Shown here: positions 32,184 to 43,467 of the stretch, one piece after another
How positions within the stretch are numbered: the stretch's first letter is position 1
Layout: each line of letters starts with the position of its first letter
DNA from: Gerris lacustris
Taxonomy: Eukaryota > Arthropoda > Insecta > Hemiptera > Gerridae
Reading direction: 5' to 3'
Length of the DNA stretch: 64,000 bases
Assembly (NCBI GenBank): GCA_951217055.1
Contig: CATNVA010000018.1
Location: forward strand, 620,001-684,000
Notes under the pieces: model-generated
Database searches by the model: none
Seen by the model: only the letters and a program-made list of their open reading frames with translations
What the model was told of the DNA's origin: nothing
Translations under genes and position numbers: made by a program

Positions 32184-32578
32184 CTAGCCGTCAAGCCCGT
32201 AGTAACGGGCTTAATTTTATATTTAGAAAAAAGTAAAGTAAAATGTGTTAATTGAAAATTCACAGTAAGTCCAATGAAATTTACTTTTATTTGGTTGCAT
32301 GACATTGCTTTGCCTCTCCACTAAAGACTGTTTCACGAGTAGTCGGCAGCTTTCCAAACTCTTAAATGGAAGATATATAAAGTATACAAATATGATGATA
32401 CATTTATAAAAAAAAAAATTAAATTGTTGTTTTTTATTCAAATATATATATATATTATACTTTTTACATTTCCTCACCACCTATAATAGGAAAAGTATTG
32501 TTTTCATCAAACATTTCTTTTTCGTGATTTCAAGGAATTATACGTTTTGGGTGTTTTTAAGACCTCCTGAGTGATTTT

Positions 32579-32609
<31 letters not shown>

Positions 32610-32612
32610 CTA
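32184..32612 (-). mobile_element. third Helitron-like terminus (CTAG with 8 bp hairpin)
   Basis: In reverse complement the end is a hairpin AAGCCCGT-TACT-ACGGGCTT, the spacer GACGG and CTAG followed by T. The 5' end was not identified. The sequence becomes AT-rich with TA runs at about 32440 and 32583. The frames on it are not genes. Confidence 0.5.
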
Positions 32613-32962
32613 TCTATAATATAAGTGGCAATGTCCTGATTGACTGACTGACATAGAATCAACGCACAGCAAAATCTGCTTAACCGAGAAACTTGAAATT
32701 TTAAGGATATACTCGGTTCATATCATAGGCATCCACTAAGAAAGGATTTGGCGAAATTTTTATTTTTGTACCCAGGGGTACGAGGTACAAATGTCAAAGT
32801 AATGAATACTTTTAATGATGCATATCGTTGAAAAGCTCTTTAAAAGTACAGTAATTTTTGTTATGTACAGTTTGGTCATCTTTTCATTTAGGAGGGGGTA
32901 AAATGGAAAAATGTGTATAACTACATCTTATATAAATGAAGAGTTTCTATGAGTATCTTTTA
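32613..32962 (+). mobile_element. family B Helitron, truncated 5' copy
   Basis: Begins TCTATAATATAAGTGGCAAT after an A and is nearly identical to 32963-33262 and its continuation, but stops after 350 bases where the next copy starts TCTATAATATAAG. It is a 5'-end-only tandem copy. Confidence 0.7.
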
Positions 32963-33599
32963 TCTATAATATAAGTGGCAATGTCCTGATTGAATGACTG
33001 ACATAGAATCAACGCACAGCAAAATCTGCTTAACCGAGAAACTTGAAATTTTAAGGATATACTCGGTTCATATCATAGGCATCCACTAAGAAAGGATTTG
33101 GCGAAATTATTATTTTTGTACCCAGGGGTACGAGGTACAAATGTCAAAGTAATGAATACTTTTAATGATGCATATCGTTGAAAAGCTCCTTAAAAGTACA
33201 GTAATTGTTGTTATGTACAGTTTTGTCATATTTTCATTTAGGAGGGGGTAAAATGGAAAAATCTAATAATAATTAATTTATTTGCATAAGATAATAATAC
33301 AATCTTCTACAAAAACAAAAATTAAAAGAAACAATAGACAATATAAAGATCGGGGAAGCGTTTGATACATGACATAGACAAATTATGTTATATAATTACA
33401 GTAGGTCGCCTACTTGACATACAAAACTATAAAATATAATGTTACTTGGTGAAACAATGATTCAGGAAGTGGTAAATGAGTTTAAAAATAAAATAATACT
33501 AATAATAAATAAATAAAATAAAAAATAACTAAGTAAAAATAATGGACATATATAAGGCGTTGTTATAAGTAATGAAAATAACATACTACTTAGAGAGAG

Positions 33600-36500
33600 A
33601 TCTAATAGGTAACGCATTTACTGTGAAATAAAAAATTTGATTGAGCTTAAATAAATCAAGATTAAATAAAAGATGACATATGCTACTTAAATCGAAGAAT
33701 CTAAGATACCTGGCTCTCAGGTCTTTTAGGAAAGGACATTTGCATAGGAAATATTCCAAGTCATCATATTCACTTTTTCACAACAGGCATGCTTTAGCAG
33801 AGTCAAACACATATTTAGTACCATCAAGATAGAGTTGGGTAAATTTTGTTGAGTGCAGCCTTAGTTGACAGATGACTCCTTTTTTATGAATTGGGCATCT
33901 CAAGTGCAGATGTTTCTCTCCATTGGGATTGAAGTCAGTAAGGTGTCTATAAATTGGTGCGAAAGAGCTATTCAGAACTTTGTTTATGTCAACACTAAAC
34001 CAATGATTAGCATGTTTCTTCAGGATATTATTATAGTTAGCATTAAACAATGAGAAATCCGAGGTAATACATTCAGGAGAACCTATGGTTAGTAAAAAGC
34101 TTCTGAATTGGGAAACCCAGTTGAGGTTAGGTATATTTTTATGTTGATTATCTAAGCGTATTAGCTTTTCCAGACCTAAGCGGGGTAATCGACTTTCATC
34201 CATTTTTAGAATTCTTCGCCAAAGCGCAGACATGCCCTTAAATATGTTTAAAGCTAAGCTTGCAATACCAAGCTCCACTCTGAGAATATAATGTGGGGTG
34301 CAACGAGGCAAGTGAAGCAAAAACTTGAAAAATCTACACTGAACTGCTTCAATGTCATCAATATATCTGGGAGCCCAAATTTCTCCAGCATACAAAAGTG
34401 TAGATACAATAATTGAGTTGTAAAGAGTAACCTTTGTAGCCCATGCATCAGATTTACTTCTGCTCAGTATTGACCGTACCTTAGCTACAGCAAGAGAGCT
34501 CTTTGAGATAAAGTGCTTTGATGCCTGCCTAAATTTGCAAGAAGATGTAAAAGGAACACCTAGATAAACAAAGCTATTGGTGTACTCAACTATATTATTA
34601 TTATATGTCAGTTGTCGCAGTTTTTTCTGTTTAGTTGCCCTCGAGAATACTACTGCTTTGGTTTTTTCAACATTAACTTTCAGACCATTTAGAGTGCAGT
34701 ACTCAATTAAAATATTTAGCATGTCTTGGGCGCTAGACCAGGCTTGGGCAAGGAAAACAAGGTCATCTGCATATAGTAGAAGAATTAGGTGAGCAGTACT
34801 ATAGATAGTTGTAAACCCTTTATACCTTTGGATTCAAAAAATCGAATTATGTCTACCAAAAATAGGCTAAAAAGTAGAGCAGATAAGGGTTCTCTCTGCA
34901 GCAGACCTTCTGTAACTTCAATACTATTGGAAACCTTGTTGTCTACTTTTATTGATAGACATGCATTATCATATAGGCTTTTAAGTACGCGGGTTAACTT
35001 AACACTAAGACCAAGGGAAAGCAGCTTCTCCCAAAGTAACCTATGAGATACTAAGTCAAATGCTCTAAGAAAATCAACAAAGATTCCAATGATATATGGT
35101 CAACCTTCAATTAATTGGCTAGTTATAACTGAATGGAGAATGAAAATATTGTCAAGGCACCCTCGACCCACTCTAAAGCCGGCTTGTTCCTCTGGGATCA
35201 AATGGTTTTCTTCGGCCCAGTGAGAGATTCTTTTTAAGAGAATGGAAGAGAATATTTTTTCAACAGAGTTCAATAATGCAATACCTCTATAATTAAGACA
35301 ATTGTAATGGTCACCCTTTTTGTGCAACATGAAAATCCTTATATTAGCCCAGTCAGAGGGAACTGTACCTTCTGATAAAACAGAATTATAGAGGTTTAAT
35401 AAATAATAACACCATGAAGGGCTAAGGTTTTTAAAAAATTCATAAGAAATCCCATCAGGTCCAGGTGTTTTGTTGTTTTTACACTTATTTAAAACATCTA
35501 GGAGTTCTTTCATACTAATTTGAGCATCAAGAGTTGGTTGCGGTGGAGCTACATCAGACAAATCCAGGGCCACTAGGCATCTTGGGGGGTACAATGAAGA
35601 GAGAAACTCAAACCATTTGCATATATTGATTGGATTGTTTGGAATTTGTCTCGGTGAATAGGATTTAACAACTTTCCAGAAGTCACTTGAGTTGCTGATA
35701 AAAGCTAGAGAATTTAGTAGGTTTTTATTAAATTGATTTTCCAGTTTTCTGAGAAGTTGGCGATACATACGTTGTAACTCTAAATATGCATTCAGCTCCT
35801 TCTCATCAGCGAAGAGCAACTTACGACATACTCTCAGTTGTTTTTTAACAGCTTGCTTAAGTTTATAGCACTCTTCAGTAAACCATGGTGCCTCATGCAG
35901 TGAGGAAATAGCTAATTTTGGTTTCTTATACATGTTTGAAATCACTGCGGCTTCCTTAACAGCATTAATTAGATTATTACTAAGATCAATATTATTATCA
36001 GAGTGATAGTATAGTAAAGGGGAGCTATTTAAGGAGTGCTGAAAAAGATCAGACCTGATTTGATTCCATTTATATCTGTGAGATAATGCGGTAGTTGTAT
36101 CGCTCTTAATTGAGTTAGTATAAAAGGAAATGGTGCAAGGCAAGTGATCAGAGATAGTTAGATAAGGCGATACCTGAAAAGAGGAGACATGACAAAGACA
36201 TGAGGGAGATAACCAGATGTAGTCTAAAATGGCTAACCCTTTAGATCTAGAAATAAAAGTATATTGAGAAGGGCTGTCTCGGGGAGTTCTGCCATTAGCG
36301 ACTATGAGTCCCAAAGACTCAAATAGATCGGTTAATAAACTTCCCCTGCCATCTAGTCTACTGTCAAGTGTGGCTCTAGTCTTATTAAAGATGGTACTTT
36401 CGACAAGTTCCTCATCTAAGAGCCTATTATTAAGGCCGATCTTACAGTTTAGGTCACCACCGATAATGATCTTTGCCTTAGAGTCATTATTATACCTATT

Positions 36501-36911
36501 TCTAGCAGTAGTTCAATTAGTGAGTGGAATTGTTCAGTCAAATCACATTCAGGACGGAAATAGATCGACACTACGAAAAATACAGATGAGCCCGAAATGA
36601 CTTTACAAAACAACCAAGCAGGGTTTTTATTTATCACTTCAATTGAAATTTTAGGCCTTGAATATATTACTAGTCCGCCACTTGGTCTGCCAACACGATT
36701 CTTCTGTACAGCAACTGAATATAAAGAGTTGAAGGAGGAAAGGAATTTGGGATTAGAGGAAGGAATAAATTTGAGCCAGGTTTCGGAAAAACATAACAGA
36801 TCAAAGATAAGTAAGTACTCTTTCTCAACTGAAGTTAATTTCTTAAGGTTATTATACCTGTTGATGTTCCAAAATAAGAGGCTAAAAGAATCCGTAGCTT
36901 CCGAGGAATGA
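33600..36911 (-). pseudogene. CR1/Jockey-like LINE ORF2: EN and RT
   Basis: The endonuclease begins FSLLFWNINRYNNLKKL and has LLCFSETWLKF, GRPSGGLVIYSRP, VVSIYFRPE. After a frameshift near 36490 come IIIGGDLNCKIG and ISDHLPCTI. RT follows (KNNKTPGPDGISYEFFK, FMLHKKGDHYNCLNYRGIAL, AGFRVGRGCLDNIFIL). An in-frame TGA at 35100 precedes motif A FVDFLRAFD, and another frameshift near 34785 precedes LLLYADDLVF. The usual MQGESMSP block reads LLQREPLSA. A stop at 33778 cuts off the terminal cysteine motif. Copies DNA at the target in intact relatives; here clearly dead. Confidence 0.86.
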
Positions 36912-36928
36912 GTTGGGTTTGGCTTCGG

Positions 36929-37780
36929 TCACAACTGATCCAATTTGGTGAATTTGGCATTATCTAGACCAGGAGCTTGAGATAGATTTTGCTTCTGCCC
37001 CCTTTGCTGTTTAAGTGATTCTACGGCTAACTCCATGTCAACTCCAACCATTTCAGACAGCTTTCTGATTCCATGTTTTCCCTGATACATAATTTCATAG
37101 TCTTCAGAGAGGTTAAACCTGATGTTTTGTATAAGCAGAATATATTTTTTTACATGTACGTTGATGTTAGGATTAACGGAGAAAATACTTCTTTTTAAAG
37201 ATCTAAGTTTGCCTTGTATTACTCTAAGATTCCTTGGTAAATCTCGAACTATTGAAACCTTAGTACCTTTTAATTTATGTGTATTACGAAAAATTAGGTC
37301 AATGTCTGAATCAAAGGGAAAGTGAACCAGAAGAGGTCTATTTATGGCTGACACATTGCCTAGAGGGTAAACTCTGTTAAATTTAAGAGCTGTTACATCT
37401 AACTTCTCTGTGCAGAATTCTTCTAAAATATTGATAAGGTTATCGTTTTCTGAATACGAGATTCCTCTAAATATTAGGTTATTCTTTTTAAGTATTAATG
37501 TTAAGGAATCAACTTGTTGCTGCAGAACGGTGGTCGACTTTTTTAGTACTTCAACGTCTTCCTTTATTTGGTTGTTTTCAGATATAATACTATCAATTTT
37601 CGAGTTAATGAAAGAGACGTCTTCTTTAGTGGCCAGGGAAGTTTTTAGAGCTTTAATTAACTCGTTCAACGGAAGGTTACCAACAGGTCCCGACATGGTA
37701 TTAACCTTCTTTGAAGATTTTTCAGGAGACCTATCTTCCAGTGGCCTTTTAAAAGCTTTTTTTGGGTGATTTTTAAACAT
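36929..37780 (-). CDS. CR1/Jockey-like LINE ORF1, 283 aa, open
   Basis: Basic N-terminus (FKNHPKKAFKRPLEDRSPEK), coiled coil at about residues 50-98 (INSKIDSIISENNQIKEDVE), then an RRM-like module beginning KKNNLIFRGISYSENDNLIN with FNRVYPLGN and LKGTKVSIVRDLPRNLR. A C-terminal segment GIRKLSEMVGVDMELAVE is shared with the ORF1 at 50133. The frame is open although ORF2 is decayed. Its stop lies just before the ORF2 frame. Confidence 0.78.
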   Translation of the reverse strand: MFKNHPKKAFKRPLEDRSPEKSSKKVNTMSGPVGNLPLNELIKALKTSLATKEDVSFINSKIDSIISENNQIKEDVEVLKKSTTVLQQQVDSLTLILKKNNLIFRGISYSENDNLINILEEFCTEKLDVTALKFNRVYPLGNVSAINRPLLVHFPFDSDIDLIFRNTHKLKGTKVSIVRDLPRNLRVIQGKLRSLKRSIFSVNPNINVHVKKYILLIQNIRFNLSEDYEIMYQGKHGIRKLSEMVGVDMELAVESLKQQRGQKQNLSQAPGLDNAKFTKLDQL

Positions 37781-39910
37781 ATAATTGGTGGTTTAATAGT
37801 AATCGAATCAAAAAACTTAAGAATCGATTTATCTGTATGTGCGTTTATAATTGTACTGAGTCGATATCCAAAAACTCGATACTTCGTTGCAGTATCGATA
37901 CTACGCTGGTATCTGATAAGTTGATAAGTACGGAAATGTAGTTACACAACACACACGTAAAAGCCGGTAAATTGTTTCATTAAGTGAGATATCCTCATGA
38001 AAATGACACTTTAACTTGTAACTATACTGTTTTTTATTATAAATTACAAACTTCCGTAAAAGTTTTGTGTATTTTTCAATTAATTTTCGAAAATAGCACT
38101 TAGAGCCGATATAAACACTCAAAAATGGAAAAATATGTATAACTACATCTTATATAAATGAAGAGTGTCTATGAGGGTCTTTTATCTTATATAAATAAAG
38201 AGTGTCTATGAGTGTACTGCTTACATGAGATTATAAAGTTAAAATGTTGGTACTCAGGAGTACGGGGTACAAATGTCAAAGTAATTGATAGGTACCCTTT
38301 ATGATGCATATCGTTGAAAGGTTCTTTAAGAGAAAAGTAATTGTAATGTTCGTTTTTGTCATTATTTTCATTTAGGAGAGGGGTAAAAAGGAAATGTCAA
38401 CATATGTGTGTGTGTGCGCGCACGCGGACGGGCGCGTGTGTGTGTGTTCTTTATTCAAATCTACCGTTTTATTCCGATTTCAATGAAAATTTGCACACTT
38501 GACCTTCAAAGCAAGGGGAAAAGGGGAAGGTCACTGACTTCATGCATTTTCGAAATTTTGATTTTGGTACACAGGGGTACGGGGTACAAATGTCAAAGTA
38601 ATGAAAACCCTTCACGATGCATACCATTTAAAAGCTCTTTAAGAGTGCTGTGCTGTACAATTATTGTTATGTACATTTAGGGGGTTAAAATGGAAAAATA
38701 TATCTAAATCTATGTATAAAAAACTAATAACTGTTGTGTCTGTACATTTATCCGATTGGGCTAAAATTTTGTATTTATTCATTTATTTATTATTATTATT
38801 ATTTTTTTTTTAAATACCTTTATTGAATAAAACATATTAATACATAAATAATATTTGAGTACATTAATTTATCTATTTAATTGATTTTACATTTTAGCTC
38901 CACATAAGGTTATCTCTCCACTAGAGAGCACGGAGGCCCGAGCTGTGGAGAGAGAATATGGGGTATTTCCACTGAATGGGTAGTCCTGACAACGAATTTA
39001 AGTTTAGAAAATTTTATATCTGTCTGTCAGTGCGTCAATCACGTCCAAATGGCTGAATAGATTTTGGAGGTTCTTGGGTACAATGTTAAGCTTAATTCTG
39101 CGGGTGTTAAAGGATATAAAATGATTTGGTAGCTTTATATGGAGCTGAGAATGGGGCTTCTAAATAGATTTCAAAATTCTTATTTCATTTTTCATAAAAA
39201 ATGTATTTAACCAAAATTGCAGAAGAAACTACTGATCATCTTTATGTTTTGTGGTAATTTACTTTTCAATCACTGTCAAAAAATATTTAGATTTATTTTA
39301 GATATTAAGGCAATAATTAATAAATCACGCCTTACCGTGCCTAAACCTTTACTAACTTAATCATGACAACTTCTTTAAAATTCTAAAATATAATCTACGA
39401 GTGTATACGTATTATAATAATCTCTAAATTATATTGATATCTGCCAATAGAGATTTTCTAAAGTTTTATCCCTAAGGGGAACATAAGGACAGAGTAAGAA
39501 AAGAAGGGGAATTGAGCCCAGATCGATCTTCAAAAGTTAGGAAGTTAATACTTGAGAAAGAGCTCTTATTTTGGATGTAAGCATGTATATTAATAAAATA
39601 TAATTCCAATTTCAACCAAGGGATGTAAAATGACACGGGGAGGGGGGAGGGGGGGGGGGTTATAGAAGGAAAATACCACTGCTTTTCCTTTTTAAAAATT
39701 TAGTCGGAATGAATTACTAATTTGGGATATTAGCAAATTATCTTATCAAAGGGGAGGGGGTATAGAAATAAGAAGGAGGGATAGAATCTTGATATTATCG
39801 CTTTGTAAAATAATTTAAATGTTTCTTGATGGTAGTTTATAAATCCATTAAATTGAAAATAAAACACCCCGTAGTGAAGCACGGGTATTCAGCTAGTCTG
39901 GTATAAAGGT

Positions 39911-40394
39911 GAAAGACGGAGATATTCTCGTAGCGCATAGAACACGATCTAGTGTACCTGACAGGACTCCTTCTATAGTGGCTTAACTCTCGGACAGAAG
40001 AATAAAAAATATCTGCATCAGAACCATCAAAGCTAAAAAAATAAATGCATCAGAACTGCACCAAAACTATCCAGATTCAAAGGTTTATGTGAATGAGCAT
40101 CTAACCCCAATAAATAAACAATTACTGGGACGGACTAAAGCTGCTGCTAGAGAAAAAGGATACGACTTTTTTTGGACTAAGGATGGACGAATTTGGGTTA
40201 AAAGTTCCAATGAGAGCCGTAGAGCTATTACCATAAACAATCCGGAAGATCTGGAAAGATTGGTGGACCGTGTCGTGTTTAGAATCTCACCTCCTCGGTC
40301 TTCAAGCATTGGACTTAACTCAAGTCAATATCAGGATGTACAAGCACTAAGCCAGTCGGAGGACTCCATCCCTAACTTCACTTCACTCAAATAA
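39911..40394 (+). pseudogene. LINE ORF1 fragment with FP-type C-terminal domain
   Basis: The frame at 40089-40394 continues one that is readable from about 39911 with a stop at 39990. It contains VYVNEHLTPINKQLLGRTK, AAREKGYDFFWTKDGRIWVK and ITINNPEDLERL. This is the C-terminal domain shared by CR1-type LINE ORF1 proteins and the baculovirus FP-like family, here in the LINE context. Nothing follows it but AT-rich DNA, so it is a fragment. The minus frame over it is a shadow. Confidence 0.75.
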
Positions 40395-41208
40395 ACACCA
40401 ACACCACTACACAGCGGCCACTTACCTACTCTTCTAATCAACTACTACTCTTCTTCCTTCTCACTTTATTACCTCTAATACTCTTAACTAGAAGCTTTTT
40501 TTTATTTAATTAATTAATTAATTTTTTTTTTTTTTAACTTCTTCCTATTATATTATACTATTATATATATTGCTATTATTAGAATTAGTATATTATTATT
40601 ACTATTATATTATTATTACTATTATACTATTATTATATTACTATTATTATATTATACGACTATATATATTACTATTATTATATTATTATTATTAGTACTA
40701 TACTATTATACCACCATTATCATATTATACTATTTCACTTACTTTACAGCTTATCTTTTCTTTTCTTTTTTTTTGTTATCTTAATAAAAATAACAAATAA
40801 CTCCCTTGCAAAAACTATTATAATATATTACTTTAACATTAATTATCTTTTAATGATTCAATAAATTTATTAAACTAAATTAGGATAATTATAATCCACA
40901 TTAAATAAATAAACTTTTAATAATTTAAAATATTGAGATTTGAAAAGTACCTTATACATTAAATAAAATATACTGCTAATTGGAACAATAATAAAATAAA
41001 ACATAATAGATAAATTGGCCAGTAAAATTTTGAAATATAAATAATAATTTGTATATAATACAAATAATAAGAGATTTGTGTAAATATTTTAAAATAAAAA
41101 TATCTTAATAGTTCAATAATTGATCTTTGATTTAAAGTTAAAATTCTATTTTATGAAAAACATATATGTATGTAATACATGATATGTAGGTGTATTTATT
41201 TATAATAA
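40395..41208. repeat. AT-rich tract with ATT/ACT microsatellites
   Basis: Runs such as TATTATTACTATTATA dominate 40540-40740, with TTAATTAATTAATT near 40508. The right half is simple AT-rich DNA. I see no gene. Confidence 0.8.
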
Positions 41209-41209
41209 A

Positions 41210-43409
41210 CTAGCTGGGTACCCGTGCTTCGCTACGGAGTGTTATTATAATTAGATAAGTTTATAAACAACCATAATGAAACATAAATTATTTTACTATG
41301 CGAGAATATCTAGATTCTATCTCTCCCACCTATTTCTATACCCCCTCCTCTCCTCTTTGATAAGCTAATTACAAATATCCTAAATTAGCCCCCCCCCCCC
41401 CCCCCAATTAAAAAACTGTACATAAAAACTATTACTGTACTCTTAAAGAGCTTTTGCATCATGAAGGGTATCCATTACATTGACTCCGTATTCATTACTT
41501 GTACCATACCTCTGTGTACCAAACTTAAATTTCGAAAATTCATGTAGGCTGTAATTTTCCCCTTGCTTTGAAGGACAAGTGGGCAAATTTTTATTGACAT
41601 CGAACTAAAACTGTAGATTTGTATAAAGAACATACTCACACGTACGTTGATTTTTATATATATAGCTATAAATTTCCATTTTACCCCCTCCTAAATAAAA
41701 TTGTACATAACAACAATTACTTTTCTCTTAAAGTGCTTTTCAACGATATGCATGATATGAAGGGAATCCATTACTTTGACATTTTTACACCGTACCCCTT
41801 TGTACCAAAATTTAAATTTCGAAAATTCATGTAGACAGTGACCTCCCCCTTGCTTTGAAGGGAAAGTGAGTAAATATTCATCAAATTAGGATAAAAATGT
41901 AGATTTGTATAAAAGACATACCCTCATACAGACACTCTTCTTTTTTTTATATGATATAGCTATATTTTTCCATTTTACCCCCTCCTAAATGAAAATACAT
42001 ATGACAAAACTGTACATAACAACAATTAATGTAATCTTAAAGAGCTTTTCAACGATATCCATCATAAAGGGTATCATTATTGTACCCTGTTCCCTGTGTA
42101 CCAAAATTTAAATTTCGAAAATTCATGTAGACACTGATTTGTTCTTCCTTTGAAGGTCAAGTGACCTTCAAAGGTCAGATCGGACTAAAACTATGGATTT
42201 GTACAAAGAACATACACACATACGTTGACTTTTAGATATATTTTTACATTTACCCCCCTAAATGCACGTAAAAACAATTACTGTACTCTTAAAGAGCTTT
42301 TCAACAGTATGCATCATGAAGGGTTTTCAACTTTTACATTTGTACCCCGTACCCCTGTGTACCAAAAATTTAATTTCGAACATTCATGTAGACAGAGATC
42401 TTCCCCTTGTTTTGAAGGTCAAATGAGCAAATTTTCATCGAGATCGAATTAAAACTATTGATTTGTATAAAGAACATAAACACATTCACACATACGTTGA
42501 CTGTTATAGATATAGATATACATTTCCATTTTACCCCCCTCCTAAATGAAAATATGACAAAAACGTGCTTAACAACAATTAATGTACTCTTAAAGAGCTT
42601 TCCAACGATATGCATCATGAAGGGTATCCATTACTTTGACTTTTGTACCCCGTACCTCTGTGTACCAAAATTTTAATTTCGGAAAATCATGTAGGCAGTG
42701 ACCTTCACTTTGTTTGGAAGAAAAAGAGTGTAAAAATGCATCAAACTGGGATAAAATTGTAGATTTGTATAAAGACATTCTCTCATATATAGATACTCTT
42801 ATTCTTTTATTTATAGATATAGCTATTACATATAGCTATAGCTATAGTATATATTTTCCATTTTACCCCCCTCCTAAATAAAAATATGAGAAAACTACAC
42901 ATAACAACAATTACTGTGCTCTTAAAGAGATTTTCAGCGATATGCATCACGAAGGGTATTCATTACTTTGACCCCGTATTCATTATTTGTACCCCGTACC
43001 CCTGTGTACCAAAATTTAAATTTCGAAAATTCATGTACACCTTGAGTTTCCCCTTGCTTTGAAGGTTAAGTGTGCAAATTTTCATCGAGATCGGACTTAA
43101 ACTGTAGATTTGTATAAAGAACAAATAGGATATAGCTATATTTTTCTATTTTACCCCCCTCCTAAATGAAAATATGACAAAAGTGTACATAACAACAATT
43201 ACTGTACCCTTAAAGAGCTTTTCAACGATATGCATCATGAAGGGTATTCATTACTTTGACCCCATATTCATTACTTGTACCCCGTACCCCTGTGTACCAA
43301 AATTGAAATTTCGAAAATTCATGTAGACCTTGATTGTTTCCTTGCTTTGAAGGTCAAGTGTGCAAATTTTCATCGAGATCGGACTAAAACTGTAGATTTG
43401 TATAAAGAA

Positions 43410-43446
<37 letters not shown>

Positions 43447-43467
43447 GTTGACTTTTATATATATAGA
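41210..43467 (-). mobile_element. non-autonomous Helitron, family A copy 2
   Basis: Complete 2.26 kb copy. On the minus strand it runs from TCTATATATATAAAAGTC (43467) to the terminal hairpin and CTAG (41210-41213), followed by T. Seven internal units can be recognised by the gatATGCAT core at about 41455, 41741, 42051, 42310, 42605, 42938 and 43223, spaced 250-330 bp. A (CA)n tract lies near the TC end (43412-43442). A (C)n run at 41389-41405 marks the unit-free part. The numerous short frames are not genes. Confidence 0.82.

Larger units (their letters stand above)
33263..38121 (-). mobile_element. CR1/Jockey-like LINE, inactive (TSD AAAATGGAAAAAT)
   Basis: The 13 bp AAAATGGAAAAAT flanks it at 33250-33262 and 38122-38134, and a short ATTATTAG-type tail marks the 3' end. 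It has ORF1 and an EN-RT ORF2. It is related to the LINE at 46008-51558 (both ORF1s share NLIFRGI, both RTs share RGxGCLDNIFIL), but carries several stops and frameshifts. Confidence 0.88.
32963..39896 (+). mobile_element. non-autonomous Helitron, family B copy 1 (split by a LINE)
   Basis: Starts TCTATAATATAAGTGGCAAT after A and ends with GAAGCACGGGTATTCAGCTAG, CTAG at 39893-39896 followed by T. A GTCAGTCAGTCA-like subterminal motif is near the 5' end. Its single-copy parts contain two GTAC-rich units and a ~290 bp segment (38770-39060) that matches 57370-57610 and looks like a captured LINE 3' end. The LINE 33263-38121 interrupts it. No proteins are encoded. Confidence 0.75.

Noticed and set aside
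32184..32612. Continuation of the I-like LINE 5' end.
   Set aside because: The 11 bp TSD places the LINE end at 32100; the later sequence belongs to Helitron and family C termini.
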